A DNA stretch of 64,000 nucleotides from Pelagibacterium luteolum. Lineage in GTDB: Bacteria; Pseudomonadota; Alphaproteobacteria; Rhizobiales; Devosiaceae. The stretch is from the NCBI RefSeq assembly GCF_900100665.1, contig NZ_FNCS01000004.1:231224-295223 (forward strand), written 5' to 3'. This document shows, one piece after another, positions 47,051-57,379 of this stretch. The position numbers and the translations under genes were made by a program. The notes beneath the pieces were generated by a model. The model was not told where the DNA came from. It saw only the letters and a list, made by a program, of their open reading frames with translations, and made no database searches. The number at the start of each line of letters is the position of its first letter. The first letter of the stretch is position 1.

Positions 47051-48928
47051 ATGAATGCTGATTTCGAGGCCTTGATGTCGGCCAAACCCGAACCGGTGCT
47101 TCTCATCGATCCGGTTGGCGACGTCATCTTGTTTGCGAACGCCGCCGCAGTGCGCCTCGTAGGAGCAGCGCGGATCGCGGGTGCGTCAGTGAGGGCGCTC
47201 TACAAAGGTTTCGAGCCGTACCTGCACGTCGCAACCGAAGAGGCGTTGCACCGTGGCGTCGCCTATTCACACACTCTGATTCCCACCGGCGCGGACGACA
47301 CAAGCGAATATGAGCATCAGTTCGTGGCGGTCTCGGGCGAAACCGGCCCGCGCGTCATGATCACTATCGGGGATCTCGAACAGCGAAACCGTCGCTCGAT
47401 AGACCGCGAGGCGGATAACTACCACCGCCAGGGGCTTGAGGAATGGCGCCGTGCCGAGCGTTTTTTCCGGGAGATCGAACGGGAAAACCAGCTCATCCTG
47501 GCAGCTGCGGGTGAGGGCATCTTTGGCGTCAACGCAGACGGTGACACCACCTTCGTCAACCCGGCGGCCGAAAACATGCTCGGCTGGAGCGCGGGCGAAC
47601 TGGTGGGCAAGAACATGCACGCCATGGTTCACTACAAGCGCCCGGACGGAAGCCATTATCACGCCGCCGATTGTCCGATCTACGGCGCGTTCCGCAGTGG
47701 CAATATCAATACGGTCGAGGACGAATGCTTCTGGCGCAAAGACGGCGCCGCGATCCGCGTGGAATACACATCGACGCCGATCGAAGATAATGGCGCGCTT
47801 GTGGGAGCGGTGATCGTTTTCCGCGACATTTCCCAGCGCAAGGAAAACGAGGCACGTCTGCGCGAGGCGATGGCCGAAAACGCGCGGTTGCGCGAGCGGC
47901 TGGAACTCGAAAACGCGTATCTGCAGGAAGAGATACTCTCCCAGTCCAACCACTACGATATCATTGGCTCATCCACAGCCATCCGCCAGTTGCTGAAACA
48001 GATCGACCTCGTCGCTCCCACTGAGGCCAATGTTTTAATCACCGGAGAGAGCGGCACCGGCAAGGAACTCGTTGCCCGCGCCATTCACCAGGCGTCGCGA
48101 CGCTCCGACCGCCCACTCATTCGGGTGAACTGTGCCGCCATTCCGCGCGAACTGTTCGAAAGCGAATTTTTCGGGCACGTGCGAGGTGCGTTCACGGGTG
48201 CGTTGCGCGACCGTATCGGCCGGTTTGAACTTGCCGATGGCGGCACAATCTTTCTCGATGAGGTGGGTGAAATCCCACTCGATCTGCAATCCAAGCTCTT
48301 GCGCGTACTGCAGGACCGCCGCTTTGAACGCCTCGGCGAAGACCGTACGCGAGAGGTTGACGTGCGCGTCATCGCCGCGACCAATCGCGACCTTACCCAG
48401 GAAGTGGCCAAGGGCAGTTTCCGCGAAGACCTCTATTTTCGCCTCAACGTCTTCCCCGTCGAATGCGTGCCGTTACGTGAACGCCGCGGCGACATCCCCG
48501 TGCTCGCCGACCACTTCCTCAAGATTTCCTGCGGCCGCCTCAACATATCCCAACCGATCCTGACCCGCGCCAATATCGCCGATCTGACGGCCTACAGTTG
48601 GCCAGGCAATGCGCGCGAACTGCAAAATCTGATCGAGCGGGCGGCCATTCTCGCCCGCGATGGGCGCATGCATTTCGATCTTGTCGCCGCCCCGATGCAA
48701 CCCAACCGGATGCCCGAAGCCACCTCGGCGGCACGAGAGGATGAGATTCTGACGCGCGATCAGTTCCTCGCCCTCGAGCGCGACAACATCCGCCGCGCCC
48801 TCGACGCAGCAGATGGCCGAGTATCGGGCAAAGATGGCGCCGCCGCCCGCCTCGGCATCCCCGCAACCACGCTCTACTCCCGCATCAAGTCACTTGGACT
48901 TGCGGGCACTGCCTACGCGCCGCGCTAG
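47051..48928 (+). CDS. PAS-domain sigma54-dependent transcriptional activator
   Basis: Enhancer-binding protein of about 625 residues. Two PAS-like sensor regions (about 10-110 and 145-265; [20 protein letters not shown]) precede a short coiled coil and the AAA+ domain: Walker [16 protein letters not shown] (near 340), the sigma54-contact loop GAFTGA (near 381) and Walker [12 protein letters not shown] Fis-type helix-turn-helix ends the protein. There is no receiver domain. It faces the cyanate operon across 165 bp containing a sigma54 promoter, so it is the likely cyanate or nitrogen-status regulator. ATG 47051 has AAGGGG upstream. Confidence 0.92.
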   Translation: MNADFEALMSAKPEPVLLIDPVGDVILFANAAAVRLVGAARIAGASVRALYKGFEPYLHVATEEALHRGVAYSHTLIPTGADDTSEYEHQFVAVSGETGPRVMITIGDLEQRNRRSIDREADNYHRQGLEEWRRAERFFREIERENQLILAAAGEGIFGVNADGDTTFVNPAAENMLGWSAGELVGKNMHAMVHYKRPDGSHYHAADCPIYGAFRSGNINTVEDECFWRKDGAAIRVEYTSTPIEDNGALVGAVIVFRDISQRKENEARLREAMAENARLRERLELENAYLQEEILSQSNHYDIIGSSTAIRQLLKQIDLVAPTEANVLITGESGTGKELVARAIHQASRRSDRPLIRVNCAAIPRELFESEFFGHVRGAFTGALRDRIGRFELADGGTIFLDEVGEIPLDLQSKLLRVLQDRRFERLGEDRTREVDVRVIAATNRDLTQEVAKGSFREDLYFRLNVFPVECVPLRERRGDIPVLADHFLKISCGRLNISQPILTRANIADLTAYSWPGNARELQNLIERAAILARDGRMHFDLVAAPMQPNRMPEATSAAREDEILTRDQFLALERDNIRRALDAADGRVSGKDGAAARLGIPATTLYSRIKSLGLAGTAYAPR

Positions 48929-49545
48929 GTTTGCTTCCATCGCCCGCTCTCGGCTATGGCGAGTGCGTCTGGCGTGTCCACATCGAAAAAGCAGGCAGCA
49001 TCGCTGGTATCTACCATGGCGAGCGTCGCACCCGCGGCGCGAACGATTGTGCCAGCCCCCATGTCGCCCGATAATTCGCGCAACCGACCAAAATGGGTCC
49101 TGCGGAAGAGCACAGGATGACCCGGCCCGGAGGGCGAGAGTGGGCGCGCGATCGTGACGTCGGGCGCGAGCGCGTCAGCGAGTCGCGAATACATCTCGCC
49201 AGGAACGAACGGCATGTCGCCGAGCACGATAAAGGCGGCATCCAAATCCTTGTCTATATGGGCGGCCCCGGCGGCAATCGATCCGCCCATTCCGGAACGA
49301 TAATCGCGATTGTGAACCATTTCTACAGTGCCTGGGAGTGTCTTGGGCTTGCTATAAACGTCCCCGAACACGAGAATAATCTGGCCCAGCGGCAGCGCGG
49401 TAACAGTGTCGAGCACGCGTTGAAGCATCGGAACCCCATCGATAGGGGCGGCAAGCTTGTCTTCTGCGCCGAACCGGCGTGAAACCCCAGCCGCCAGGAC
49501 AATTGCCGCACAGCTTTGGAGCGTAATTTTTGATGTCTGAACCAT
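48925..49545 (-). CDS. MocA/MobA-like NTP transferase (molybdenum cofactor cytidylyltransferase-like)
   Basis: About 206 residues. The nucleotide-binding motif [17 protein letters not shown] (about 15-31) matches MocA, which adds CMP to molybdopterin for xanthine-dehydrogenase-type enzymes. [14 protein letters not shown] and [10 protein letters not shown] are also typical. The start is placed at ATG 49545, which overlaps the 5' end of the divergent gene by 13 bp. The stop overlaps the stop of the sigma54 activator by 4 bp. An XdhC gene lies 0.7 kb away, supporting a role in Mo-cofactor maturation. Confidence 0.82.
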   Translation of the reverse strand: MVQTSKITLQSCAAIVLAAGVSRRFGAEDKLAAPIDGVPMLQRVLDTVTALPLGQIILVFGDVYSKPKTLPGTVEMVHNRDYRSGMGGSIAAGAAHIDKDLDAAFIVLGDMPFVPGEMYSRLADALAPDVTIARPLSPSGPGHPVLFRRTHFGRLRELSGDMGAGTIVRAAGATLAMVDTSDAACFFDVDTPDALAIAESGRWKQT

Positions 49546-50087
49546 ATCCGGAAGCACGGTCTGAGGATGGGCATTTGGGGCTTTGGGAGTTTGCACTCGA
49601 TTTCTATCGCCGTGAAGGCGTGGCCGACGCTTGCCTTGAGCTTCAAGATGTTGCCGGCGTGGACGTCAATATACTGATCTACGCCCTTTGGCGTGTCATC
49701 GCGCGCCAGGAAGACGTCGATCCATCCGACATCGAACGTGCTGACGCGCTTGTCTCAGATTGGCGCCGGGATGTGGTCCTGCCCTTGCGCGCCCTGCGCC
49801 GAGGTCTGAAAAATGGCCCGTCGCCTGCACCATCCCCATCCAGCGAAAAATTGCGAGGGCGCATCAAGGCCGCTGAGCTTGACGCTGAACATATCGAACT
49901 TGATACCCTTGAACGCTCCCTCCCATCGCGTCCACGCGACGGGAGGGAGTTCGATGTGACCCAGCGCGCCGAGGTCGCCATCTGGCGCGTCATTGATCAC
50001 TACAAAGTAGCAGGCGCCGCGGTGCTCTCAGATGCAGTAGCTGCATTGATTCAGGCTGTTCCCGCGGAAACGGAGGCGACGGGGTAG
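49533..50087 (+). CDS. TIGR02444 family protein (DUF2390)
   Basis: 184 residues, function unknown. The N-terminal region LWEFALDFYRREGVADACLE and LQDVAGVDVNILIYALW is the family hallmark. It is soluble, helical and rich in Arg and Glu. The ATG at 49533 falls inside the 5' end of the divergent mocA-like gene. Confidence 0.78.
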   Translation: MSEPYPEARSEDGHLGLWEFALDFYRREGVADACLELQDVAGVDVNILIYALWRVIARQEDVDPSDIERADALVSDWRRDVVLPLRALRRGLKNGPSPAPSPSSEKLRGRIKAAELDAEHIELDTLERSLPSRPRDGREFDVTQRAEVAIWRVIDHYKVAGAAVLSDAVAALIQAVPAETEATG

Positions 50088-50196
50088 GCGGCCTACAATT
50101 TTACCAGCAGTGAAGAGGTATGACTTGCGGGTCCGCTAAAGGTCAGATCAACTGCACCAAAAGCGCGCGCGAGCCAGGGCGGGAGAAATTTACACA

Positions 50197-51234
50197 ATGC
50201 AGAATTTCGTTTCTCCCAAGCGCGTGCCGCTCATGGCGTCGCAGAGCGAATTTGGCATTGGCATTCCGGAAAGCCAGCCCGATGACGCGCTCACCGTTTT
50301 TAGGCTGCTCGAAACCGCACAGAAAGACGATATCGCCTGTGCGCTGATTACAGTCATCGATGTCTTTGGCGGTTCGGCACGCGGCAAAGGCGCGCAGATG
50401 GCCGTTCTCGCCGACGGACGCTATTGCGGCTATGTCTCGGGCGGTTGCGTGGAGGCGGCAGTGGCGGCCGAGGCCATCGTGGCGATCCAGAACAACCGCG
50501 ATCAGGTCCTGCGTATCGGATCGGGCTCTCCGCTCATGGATGTGAGGCTGCCTTGCGGTGGCGGGATCGACGTCCATATCCATGTCACCCCCGATCCGAC
50601 CATCGTGCGCGCAGCTATAGACGCCATCGAATCTCGCGCGCCCTTCAGGATCACGCTGCAGCCATCTGGCAACGCGCTCGGGTTTGACCAGACGCTGACC
50701 GCGGACGACACGACTGGCGCAAAGGGCGACATCTTCCAGCGCATCTATCGCCCCCGCACCCGAATGGTGCTCGTCGGTCGTGGCCTTGAGGTTGAAACGA
50801 CGGCCAGGATTGCATTGGCGTCGGGCTTCGAAGTGATCGCTTATTGCGCCGATCAGGAAACCGCCGATGCCGTCCATCGCAACGGTGGCACAGCACACTG
50901 GCTTTCAACGCCAACTGCAAAACCTGAGTTGCAGATCGATCCCTATAGCGCCGTCATTTTTCTCTTTCACGACCACGATTGGGAAATCGGGCTCATCGCC
51001 CAGGTCCTGCGCGACCACCCCCCGTTTTTCATAGGCGCGCTGGGCAGCCGGCGCACCCACGCGCTGCGGGTGGCGGCCCTCAAAGAGGCCGGGATGCCGG
51101 AAAATTTGATCGAAACGATAAACGGGCCTGTAGGTCTTTTCGGTCCCACGCGAAATGCGGCGTCCTTGGCCCTCTCGATATTGGCCCAGGTAACCCAGGC
51201 CCGCGAACAGGCCGAAACCTTAACCAACTCCTGA
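50197..51234 (+). CDS. XdhC/CoxF family protein
   Basis: 345 residues. XdhC proteins bind molybdenum cofactor and help sulfurate and insert it into xanthine-dehydrogenase-type enzymes. The N-terminal XdhC/CoxI domain shows GKGAQMAVLADGRYCGYVSG and GGCVEAAVAAEA; the C-terminal Rossmann domain has RMVLVGRGLEVETTARIA (about 188) and FIGALGSRRTHALR. A purine-rich GGCGGGAGAAA lies some way before the ATG. No xanthine dehydrogenase or CO dehydrogenase genes are in the window. Confidence 0.9.
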   Translation: MQNFVSPKRVPLMASQSEFGIGIPESQPDDALTVFRLLETAQKDDIACALITVIDVFGGSARGKGAQMAVLADGRYCGYVSGGCVEAAVAAEAIVAIQNNRDQVLRIGSGSPLMDVRLPCGGGIDVHIHVTPDPTIVRAAIDAIESRAPFRITLQPSGNALGFDQTLTADDTTGAKGDIFQRIYRPRTRMVLVGRGLEVETTARIALASGFEVIAYCADQETADAVHRNGGTAHWLSTPTAKPELQIDPYSAVIFLFHDHDWEIGLIAQVLRDHPPFFIGALGSRRTHALRVAALKEAGMPENLIETINGPVGLFGPTRNAASLALSILAQVTQAREQAETLTNS

Positions 51235-51242
51235 CGCGGGCT

Positions 51243-51668
51243 TTATCGCAAGCTCTTGGACAAAAAGCTTCGCGTCCGCCCTAGCGGAAAATCCGGCAGC
51301 GCACCGAAGACGACATAGCCGGCCTTCTGATAGACCGATAGCGCGTTCGGGTTGAAGGTGTCGATAAGCGCCCCGTGACACCCACGCTCGTGCGCTTCGG
51401 TTTCCGCCGCATCGAGCATGCATCTGGCAAGGCCCTTGCCGCGATGGCTCTCATCAACCCAGAGCCACTGGATGTAAAGCCATCCCCATGCTGTGTATCC
51501 CGAGATGCCCGCTACGATAGTGCCCTCATCGTCGCGGACGAAAACGGCCAGCGCTCGTTGTTCGGCCGGCCCGGCATCGGCTTCGTTGAATGCCGCCAGC
51601 CCATTGCCGATAATCTCGAGATCAGCGGCGGTTGGGCTGTCGCTGACTTCGATCGACGCGAAATCCAT
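51243..51668 (-). CDS. GNAT family N-acetyltransferase
   Basis: 141 residues. The acetyl-CoA motif A is VDESHRGKGLARCMLDAAE (about 72-90) and motif B NALSVYQKAGY near 108. It follows anmK by 3 bp, so it is probably the last gene of the muropeptide operon; its acceptor is unknown. Confidence 0.88.
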   Translation of the reverse strand: MDFASIEVSDSPTAADLEIIGNGLAAFNEADAGPAEQRALAVFVRDDEGTIVAGISGYTAWGWLYIQWLWVDESHRGKGLARCMLDAAETEAHERGCHGALIDTFNPNALSVYQKAGYVVFGALPDFPLGRTRSFLSKSLR

Positions 51669-51671
51669 AGT

Positions 51672-52790
51672 TTACGCCGCCAATTGCCCGCCGGTCAGCG
51701 GATGGGGTGCGCCGGTGGTTGTAGGGAAACTGATCGGCAGGCCGCGCATGACGCGTACGGCCAGAAACGCAAAGCATTCTGCCTCGACGGCGTCGCCGCG
51801 CCATCCAACCGTTTCGGCCGGAACCGCCGTAACGCCGGCGCGCGATCCGAGCATCTCCATGATCGCCGGATTGTGCCGTCCCCCGCCGCAGACGACGAGC
51901 TTTTCGGGTCGTTCGGGCAAGAGGTCCAGCGCCTTGCCCACTGCGCCTGTCGTGAAGCCCGTGAGGGTCGCTGCACCATCGTCAGCGCCTAGGCCATCGG
52001 CCATGCTGGCCAGAAAATCGAAGCGGTCAAGCGATTTGGGGTAGGGCGCCGACAGATAGGGATGGGTCAAAAGCTTTGCCAAACGCTCTTCGTCGACCTT
52101 GCCGCGCAGCGCCATGGCACCATTGTGGTCCATATCGCCCAGACCGAGCGCCTTGACGAAATCATTGATGGGCGCATTGGCAGGGCCAGCATCGAATGCG
52201 ATGAGCCGGTCGGCACCATCCCACCAGGTTACATTGGCGACCCCGCCCAGATTGAGCACCGCGGTCTTGCCGTCGGTGGCATCGATCATCGTGAGCAACG
52301 CCTTGTGATAGAGCGCCGCCAGCGGTGCCCCCTGTCCACCGGCGCGGACGTCGGTCGAGCGGAAATCATAGGCAACCGGGACGCCGAGCAATTGGTGCAT
52401 CAAAGCGCCATTGCCCAATTGCCGGGTCGCGCCGATGCGGCCGGTCTGCGGCGCGCGGTGAAGCACCGACTGACCGTGAAATCCGACAACGCCGATATCG
52501 TCGAGTTCAAGACCCGCAGACTTGACGAGGTCGGCAACCGCCGCCGATTGCGCCCGCGTCAATGCATCCTCGGCCTCAGCGAAAATCTCCGGTTCGGGGC
52601 CGTCGAAGTTCCATTTACGCGCCTGCGCCAATGTCTCTTCGAGCAGGCTGCGGATCGATTGGGGGTAGGGGGCAAGGGTATAGTCGCCAAACCGTTCGAT
52701 GGTCTCGCCATCCGTGCGCAACAGTGCAACGTCGATATAGCCATCGAGAACAGTTCCGGTCATCAGCCCAACGGCCCAAATCGGCTCCAT
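51672..52790 (-). CDS. anmK: Anhydro-N-acetylmuramic acid kinase
   Basis: Converts 1,6-anhydro-MurNAc to MurNAc-6-phosphate, which MurQ then uses. About 372 residues, ASKHA superfamily. The N-terminal motif is [16 protein letters not shown] (about 8-23), and [27 protein letters not shown] and [12 protein letters not shown] are typical. AGGAG lies 8 bases before ATG 52790. It starts 1 bp after the serine hydrolase stop. Confidence 0.95.
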   Translation of the reverse strand: MEPIWAVGLMTGTVLDGYIDVALLRTDGETIERFGDYTLAPYPQSIRSLLEETLAQARKWNFDGPEPEIFAEAEDALTRAQSAAVADLVKSAGLELDDIGVVGFHGQSVLHRAPQTGRIGATRQLGNGALMHQLLGVPVAYDFRSTDVRAGGQGAPLAALYHKALLTMIDATDGKTAVLNLGGVANVTWWDGADRLIAFDAGPANAPINDFVKALGLGDMDHNGAMALRGKVDEERLAKLLTHPYLSAPYPKSLDRFDFLASMADGLGADDGAATLTGFTTGAVGKALDLLPERPEKLVVCGGGRHNPAIMEMLGSRAGVTAVPAETVGWRGDAVEAECFAFLAVRVMRGLPISFPTTTGAPHPLTGGQLAA

Positions 52791-52791
52791 G

Positions 52792-53793
52792 TTACGCTCC
52801 TGTATCAGTATTGATGAGATCGCCCACGGCCCGCCGTAGTGCAATGATGCCGCTATCGAAATGTCGGGTTGGATGGACGCGATTTGTCAAAAGCGTCCAC
52901 GCATGGCCGCGCGCGTAGTCGATCCACAGCCCCGTTCCAGTAAACCCGGTGTGGCCGATGGTGTCTGGCGAACAGAATTCCCCGCCCGACCAGCCCTCAT
53001 AGGGCCGTTCCCAGCCATGGGTGCGCCTGCCCGAGAGCGGCGTGCGGATCAACGCCTCCGGCCCGGCTGCGCTTAGCTTGCGCGCGGCAAAATCGAGGAG
53101 ACTTTCCGCAGTGCCAAACAGGCCCGCATGCCCAGCGCCTTCCAGCGCAGAGCAATTGTCGTCATGCACTTCGCCAATCAAAACGCGATGCCGCCATGTG
53201 CACGCTTCGGTCGCTGCCGCGTTGGCGGGGTCTGCAGACCACGCAAATCCGGGGCCAGGATCCATCTGCCGGATCCATTGACCTTCGATGCGTTCGAGCG
53301 CCAGCCCCAGGAGAATGAAATTGATGTCGGAATAAACCGCCGGTCCCGCTCGCCATTCATGCTGCAAGACGAAGGTGCGCAACAGGTCGGGATCGCGCCC
53401 GTAAGTATAGAGCGGAAACACCGCCGGAAACGGTGTCTGGTGCCCCAGGCACTGGCGGAACGTGACCTTGCGCTCCCAATTATCAGGGTTGTACTGCCGG
53501 AAATCGGGCAGCACGCTGACCAGCGGCGCATCGAGATCGATCCGCCCGGCATCCGCCAAAGCCAGAATACGTTCGGTCGTGAAAATGACCTTGGTCAAGG
53601 ACGCCAGATCGAACCAGGTGTCCTCGCGCATGGGCTTCCGATCGGGAACCGTCTGCGCGTCACCTATGGCGCGAACCGCCCGATTGCCATCGCGATCGAT
53701 AATGCCAAGAACCCCGCCCGGGATGCGGCCCGCATCGACGGCATTGGCAAGGGGCACGAAGGCCCGGTCGAACTGGTTGGAAATCGAAGTCAT
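52792..53793 (-). CDS. Serine hydrolase (beta-lactamase/class C PBP fold)
   Basis: 333 residues. The SxxK nucleophile motif is SLTK (near 68) and a YSDINF motif provides the YxN-like Tyr (near 155). No signal peptide is evident, so it may be cytoplasmic. Proteins of this fold are often encoded with murQ (E. coli yfeW is next to murQP), and here it sits between the importer and anmK. Possible roles are an amidase/peptidase on muropeptides or an esterase. It overlaps the ATPase gene by 4 bp. Confidence 0.87.
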   Translation of the reverse strand: MTSISNQFDRAFVPLANAVDAGRIPGGVLGIIDRDGNRAVRAIGDAQTVPDRKPMREDTWFDLASLTKVIFTTERILALADAGRIDLDAPLVSVLPDFRQYNPDNWERKVTFRQCLGHQTPFPAVFPLYTYGRDPDLLRTFVLQHEWRAGPAVYSDINFILLGLALERIEGQWIRQMDPGPGFAWSADPANAAATEACTWRHRVLIGEVHDDNCSALEGAGHAGLFGTAESLLDFAARKLSAAGPEALIRTPLSGRRTHGWERPYEGWSGGEFCSPDTIGHTGFTGTGLWIDYARGHAWTLLTNRVHPTRHFDSGIIALRRAVGDLINTDTGA

Positions 53794-55520
53794 GGAGTAT
53801 CCTCATGCCGAACGCGATGGTCGCTACCCGCTTCTCGCCAGCGCGCATCAGGCGGCTCATACCCGGCCGGGCGGACAAGCGAGGGCACCTGCGTGACGTC
53901 CACGGCAAAATGCTGTTTCCGGCGTTCGATGGCCGGCACAGCCGCGATCAGCCGCTTGGTATAGCTATGCTGTGGCGAAGCGAGGACCGCCTTGGCGTCG
54001 CCAATCTCAACGATCTGGCCCGCGTACATCACCGCCACCCGATGGGCAATGCGTTCGACCACTGCCATGTCGTGCGAGATAAACAGATAGGCGAGGCGAA
54101 ACTCATGCTGCAGGTCGATCAGGAGATCGAGCACCTTAGCCTGAACTGAGACATCTAGAGCCGAGACCGCCTCGTCGAGAACCACGACATCGGGATTGAG
54201 CATCAAGGCCCGCGCGATGCAAAGGCGTTGGCGCTGCCCCCCGGAAAACTGGTGCGGGTAGCGCTTGAGCGCGTCTTCAGGCAGCCCCACCTTGTCGAGC
54301 AGGAACGCCATGCGCTCGCGCAACGCTTTGTCGTGTTTCTGCCCATTGGCAATCGCCGGTTCCGCCATCAGAGCTTCGACATCGAGCCGCGGATTGAGCG
54401 AAGCGAAGGGGTCCTGGAAGACCATCTGGATCGGACGCTTTGATCGGCCGGTCGTCGCCGCGATATCGCCGCGCTGCTTGTCAACGAGACCAAGAATGGC
54501 CCGCGCCGTCGTCGACTTTCCCGAGCCGCTCTCGCCGACGATCGCCAAGGTCTCGCCGGCCACCAGATCAAAACTCACCCCATCGACGGCGTGAATGGCA
54601 CCCTTGGGCTTGAGCCAACCGCCGCCTACGGGAAACCGCACCACGAGGTCGTCAACCTTCACAACGGGCTCTCGTGCTGGCACCCGCTCGCCATCCGTCC
54701 GCACCGCATTGCCAGAGGCAAAATGAGGAACGGCGCGCAGAAGGTGCTGCGTATACTCATGCTGCGGATTGTCGAGAACGTTGCTGGTCTCGTCCTGTTC
54801 AACCACCACGCCGTGCTGCATCACCATGATGCGGTCCGCGATCCCAGCCACAAGCCCGATGTCATGGGTGATGAAAATCATCGCCATGCCAGTCTCGGCC
54901 CGCAATTCCGCAAGTAAAGCGAGTATCTGAGCCTGGACAGTGACGTCGAGCGCGGTGGTGGGCTCATCAGCAATCAGCAATCGCGGGCTGGCAACCAACG
55001 CCATGGCAATCATCACGCGCTGGCGCATCCCGCCCGAAAGCTGATGCGGATAATAATCCATCCGCGATTTGGCATCGGGAATGCGGACCCGGTCGAGCAC
55101 ATCGAGCGCAGCCTTTCGCGCGGCATCGCTCCTAAGCCCGCTATTGAGCCGCACAGCTTCGGCAATCTGGTCGCCGATTGTGTGGACCGGATTGAGCGAT
55201 GTCATGGGCTCTTGAAAGATCATGCCCACATCGCGCCCGCGGATCTGGCGCAACGCTGCTTCCTTCGAACCCGTCACGTCGAACGCCGTACCATCCGCAC
55301 GCGTCAAAACGATCGAACCCCCTGTAATGCGACCGCCGCCAAAATCGACCAGCCGATTAATCGAAAGCGCTGTGACCGATTTCCCAGAGCCGGACTCACC
55401 GACGATCGCCAGCGTTTCCCCGGAGGCGAGATCGAAGCTGACGCCCTTGACGACTTCATTGGCCTTGGAGTCGTTGCCAAAGCCGACGCGCAGGTCTCGG
55501 ACTGAAAGAAGTTTGGTCAT
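53790..55520 (-). CDS. ABC transporter with two fused ATP-binding domains (peptide/muropeptide type)
   Basis: 576 residues, a DppD-DppF fusion as in YejF/GsiA. Each half has Walker A ([13 protein letters not shown] near 38; [13 protein letters not shown] near 325), signature ([14 protein letters not shown] and [14 protein letters not shown]) and Walker B. A strong AAAGGAGAG precedes ATG 55520. It overlaps the permease gene upstream and the hydrolase gene downstream by 4 bp each. Confidence 0.95.
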   Translation of the reverse strand: MTKLLSVRDLRVGFGNDSKANEVVKGVSFDLASGETLAIVGESGSGKSVTALSINRLVDFGGGRITGGSIVLTRADGTAFDVTGSKEAALRQIRGRDVGMIFQEPMTSLNPVHTIGDQIAEAVRLNSGLRSDAARKAALDVLDRVRIPDAKSRMDYYPHQLSGGMRQRVMIAMALVASPRLLIADEPTTALDVTVQAQILALLAELRAETGMAMIFITHDIGLVAGIADRIMVMQHGVVVEQDETSNVLDNPQHEYTQHLLRAVPHFASGNAVRTDGERVPAREPVVKVDDLVVRFPVGGGWLKPKGAIHAVDGVSFDLVAGETLAIVGESGSGKSTTARAILGLVDKQRGDIAATTGRSKRPIQMVFQDPFASLNPRLDVEALMAEPAIANGQKHDKALRERMAFLLDKVGLPEDALKRYPHQFSGGQRQRLCIARALMLNPDVVVLDEAVSALDVSVQAKVLDLLIDLQHEFRLAYLFISHDMAVVERIAHRVAVMYAGQIVEIGDAKAVLASPQHSYTKRLIAAVPAIERRKQHFAVDVTQVPSLVRPAGYEPPDARWREAGSDHRVRHEDTP

Positions 55521-56359
55521 GCCTCTCTCCTTTGCGTGCGCGGATCGAGAATGTCGCGCAAGGCGTCTCCGGCGAGGTTGAAGCCCAAAATACCCAGCAT
55601 GATGGTGAGGGCCGGAAAGATCATCAACCACGGCGCTTGCGGCATCAGATTGCGGCTCTCGGCCAGCATCAGCCCAAGTGATGGAGTGGGCGGTTGAGTG
55701 CCGAGGCCCAGAAAGGACAGCCCTGCCTCGGTTAGCAATGCCCAGGCCAACGCCAGGGTTACCTGCACGGCCAGTGGCGCAACGAGGTTGAGCAGCAGAT
55801 GCCGTGTCAGAATATAGGGCTGCGTGCTGCCGAACGTCCGCGCCGCATCGACGAAATCGCGCTGCTTGAGCGACAGCGCAGGGCCACGGACAACGCGGGC
55901 AAAGATTGGAGTATAAACGATGCCGATCGCCGCGATGCTGGTTATGGTGCCGGGCCCGACGATCGCGATGATCAGAAGCGCCAGGAGAATGGCCGGAAAC
56001 GCCAGCAACACATCCATAAAGCGCATCAAAACGCCGTCCCAGATTCCGCCCAGCCAGGCCGAAAACAGGCCGATGATCGTCCCCGCGATCGTGGCGCAGG
56101 CCACCGAAGCGAAAGCGATGATCATCGATTGGCGAATGCCCACCATCAGCCGGCTGAAGGTGTCGCGGCCCAAAATGTCCGTGCCGAACCAATAGGCTTC
56201 ATTGGGTGCCTTCAGACGGTCGATCGGAACCATCGCCAGCGGGTTGTGCGGCGTCAACCCAAATGTGCCCATGATCGCGGCCACGATATAGAGCGAGACG
56301 ATAACGAGCCCGATCCGCCCGGACGGATGGCGGACAAAAGACGCAAAGATCCTGCTCAT
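55517..56359 (-). CDS. ABC transporter permease, DppC-like (muropeptide operon)
   Basis: 280 residues, about six membrane segments. The DppC signature NEAYWFGTDILGRDTFSRLM lies near residue 53 and the EAA loop DAARTFGSTQPYILTRHLL near 166. The overlaps with both neighbours (4 bp) indicate a tightly coupled operon. Confidence 0.93.
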   Translation of the reverse strand: MSRIFASFVRHPSGRIGLVIVSLYIVAAIMGTFGLTPHNPLAMVPIDRLKAPNEAYWFGTDILGRDTFSRLMVGIRQSMIIAFASVACATIAGTIIGLFSAWLGGIWDGVLMRFMDVLLAFPAILLALLIIAIVGPGTITSIAAIGIVYTPIFARVVRGPALSLKQRDFVDAARTFGSTQPYILTRHLLLNLVAPLAVQVTLALAWALLTEAGLSFLGLGTQPPTPSLGLMLAESRNLMPQAPWLMIFPALTIMLGILGFNLAGDALRDILDPRTQRREA

Positions 56360-57318
56360 TTGCGGCCCCCGATGCGGATGCGCGGATCGAGCGCGGCGTA
56401 TGCGAGGTCGACGAGCAAATTGACGATGAGGAAGTTGAACGCGATGAACAGGACAGTACCCTGCACCAGAGCATAGTCACGCTGCGTGATGGCATCGAGC
56501 ACCAAACGACCCAGCCCCGGCAACGCAAAAATCTGCTCGACGATCACCGCGCCCCCGAGCAGATAACCAAACTCGACCCCCGATAGCGTCACAACGGGAA
56601 TGAGCGCATTGGGGAGCGCATGGCGCCAGATGACACTCATGGATGAGGCGCCCTTGGAGCGGGCCGTGCGGATGTAATCGTCGCTCAACACATCGAGCAT
56701 GGCCGAGCGCGAAATCCGCGTCACCGATGCCGCAAAGGCAAAGCCGAGCGTTACGGCGGGCCAGAACAATTGGCCGAAACTGGCCAGCGGATCCACCGTC
56801 AGGGGCGTAAAGGTACCCATCGCCGGCACGATGCCGAAAAAGACCGAGAGAAAATAGATCAGCAAAATGCCGATGACGAAGTTCGGCGTCGATTGGCCAA
56901 GCATTGCCAGAATGCGCACGATCAGATCGCTCGGACGCTCATTGCGCGTAGCGGCAAACACGCCCAGCGGCAGGCCGATGCACAGTGCGATCGTCATGGA
57001 CATCAGCGCCAGTTGCAGCGTCAGCGGAAAGCGCTCGAGAATGACGTTGAGCACCGGGCGCGCATAAATTGTCGAGACCCCAAGATCGCCCTGAAAAAGC
57101 CCCGCGAGCCAGCGGAAATATTGCGTCCAGACCGGTTGATCGATGCCGAAATAAGCGGCCAACGCTTCGCGTTGTGCCGCCGTCAGCATTCCCGCCTCTG
57201 TGCCCAGCATCGCGGTGATCTGGCTGCCCGGGATCATGCGGATCGAAACAAAGACCAGCACGGAGACGCCGAGCAGGATCAGCGGAAACGTCAAAAGGCG
57301 TTGCGCCAAATAGTTCAT
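56356..57318 (-). CDS. ABC transporter permease, DppB-like (muropeptide operon)
   Basis: About 320 residues. The N-terminus MNYLAQRLLTFPLILLGVSV and the IPGSQITAML motif are typical of DppB. The EAA loop RTARSKGASSMSVIWRHALP lies near 219. I chose ATG 57318; a TTG at 57336 would add six residues. A stem-loop separates it from the binding-protein gene. Confidence 0.93.
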   Translation of the reverse strand: MNYLAQRLLTFPLILLGVSVLVFVSIRMIPGSQITAMLGTEAGMLTAAQREALAAYFGIDQPVWTQYFRWLAGLFQGDLGVSTIYARPVLNVILERFPLTLQLALMSMTIALCIGLPLGVFAATRNERPSDLIVRILAMLGQSTPNFVIGILLIYFLSVFFGIVPAMGTFTPLTVDPLASFGQLFWPAVTLGFAFAASVTRISRSAMLDVLSDDYIRTARSKGASSMSVIWRHALPNALIPVVTLSGVEFGYLLGGAVIVEQIFALPGLGRLVLDAITQRDYALVQGTVLFIAFNFLIVNLLVDLAYAALDPRIRIGGRK

Positions 57319-57340
57319 GGAAACCCGTTTCTGCAAAGAA

Positions 57341-57369
57341 GCCCGGTCACGGTGATGCCGCGACCGGGC
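57341..57369 (-). other. Intercistronic stem-loop after the muropeptide binding-protein gene
   Basis: GCCCGGTC at 57341-57348 pairs perfectly with GACCGGGC at 57362-57369, with a further CGG/CCG inside. There is no T-run. Its place between the binding-protein stop and the permease start mirrors the hairpin at 35.4 kb. Confidence 0.6.
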
Positions 57370-57379
57370 CCTGAAGGCA

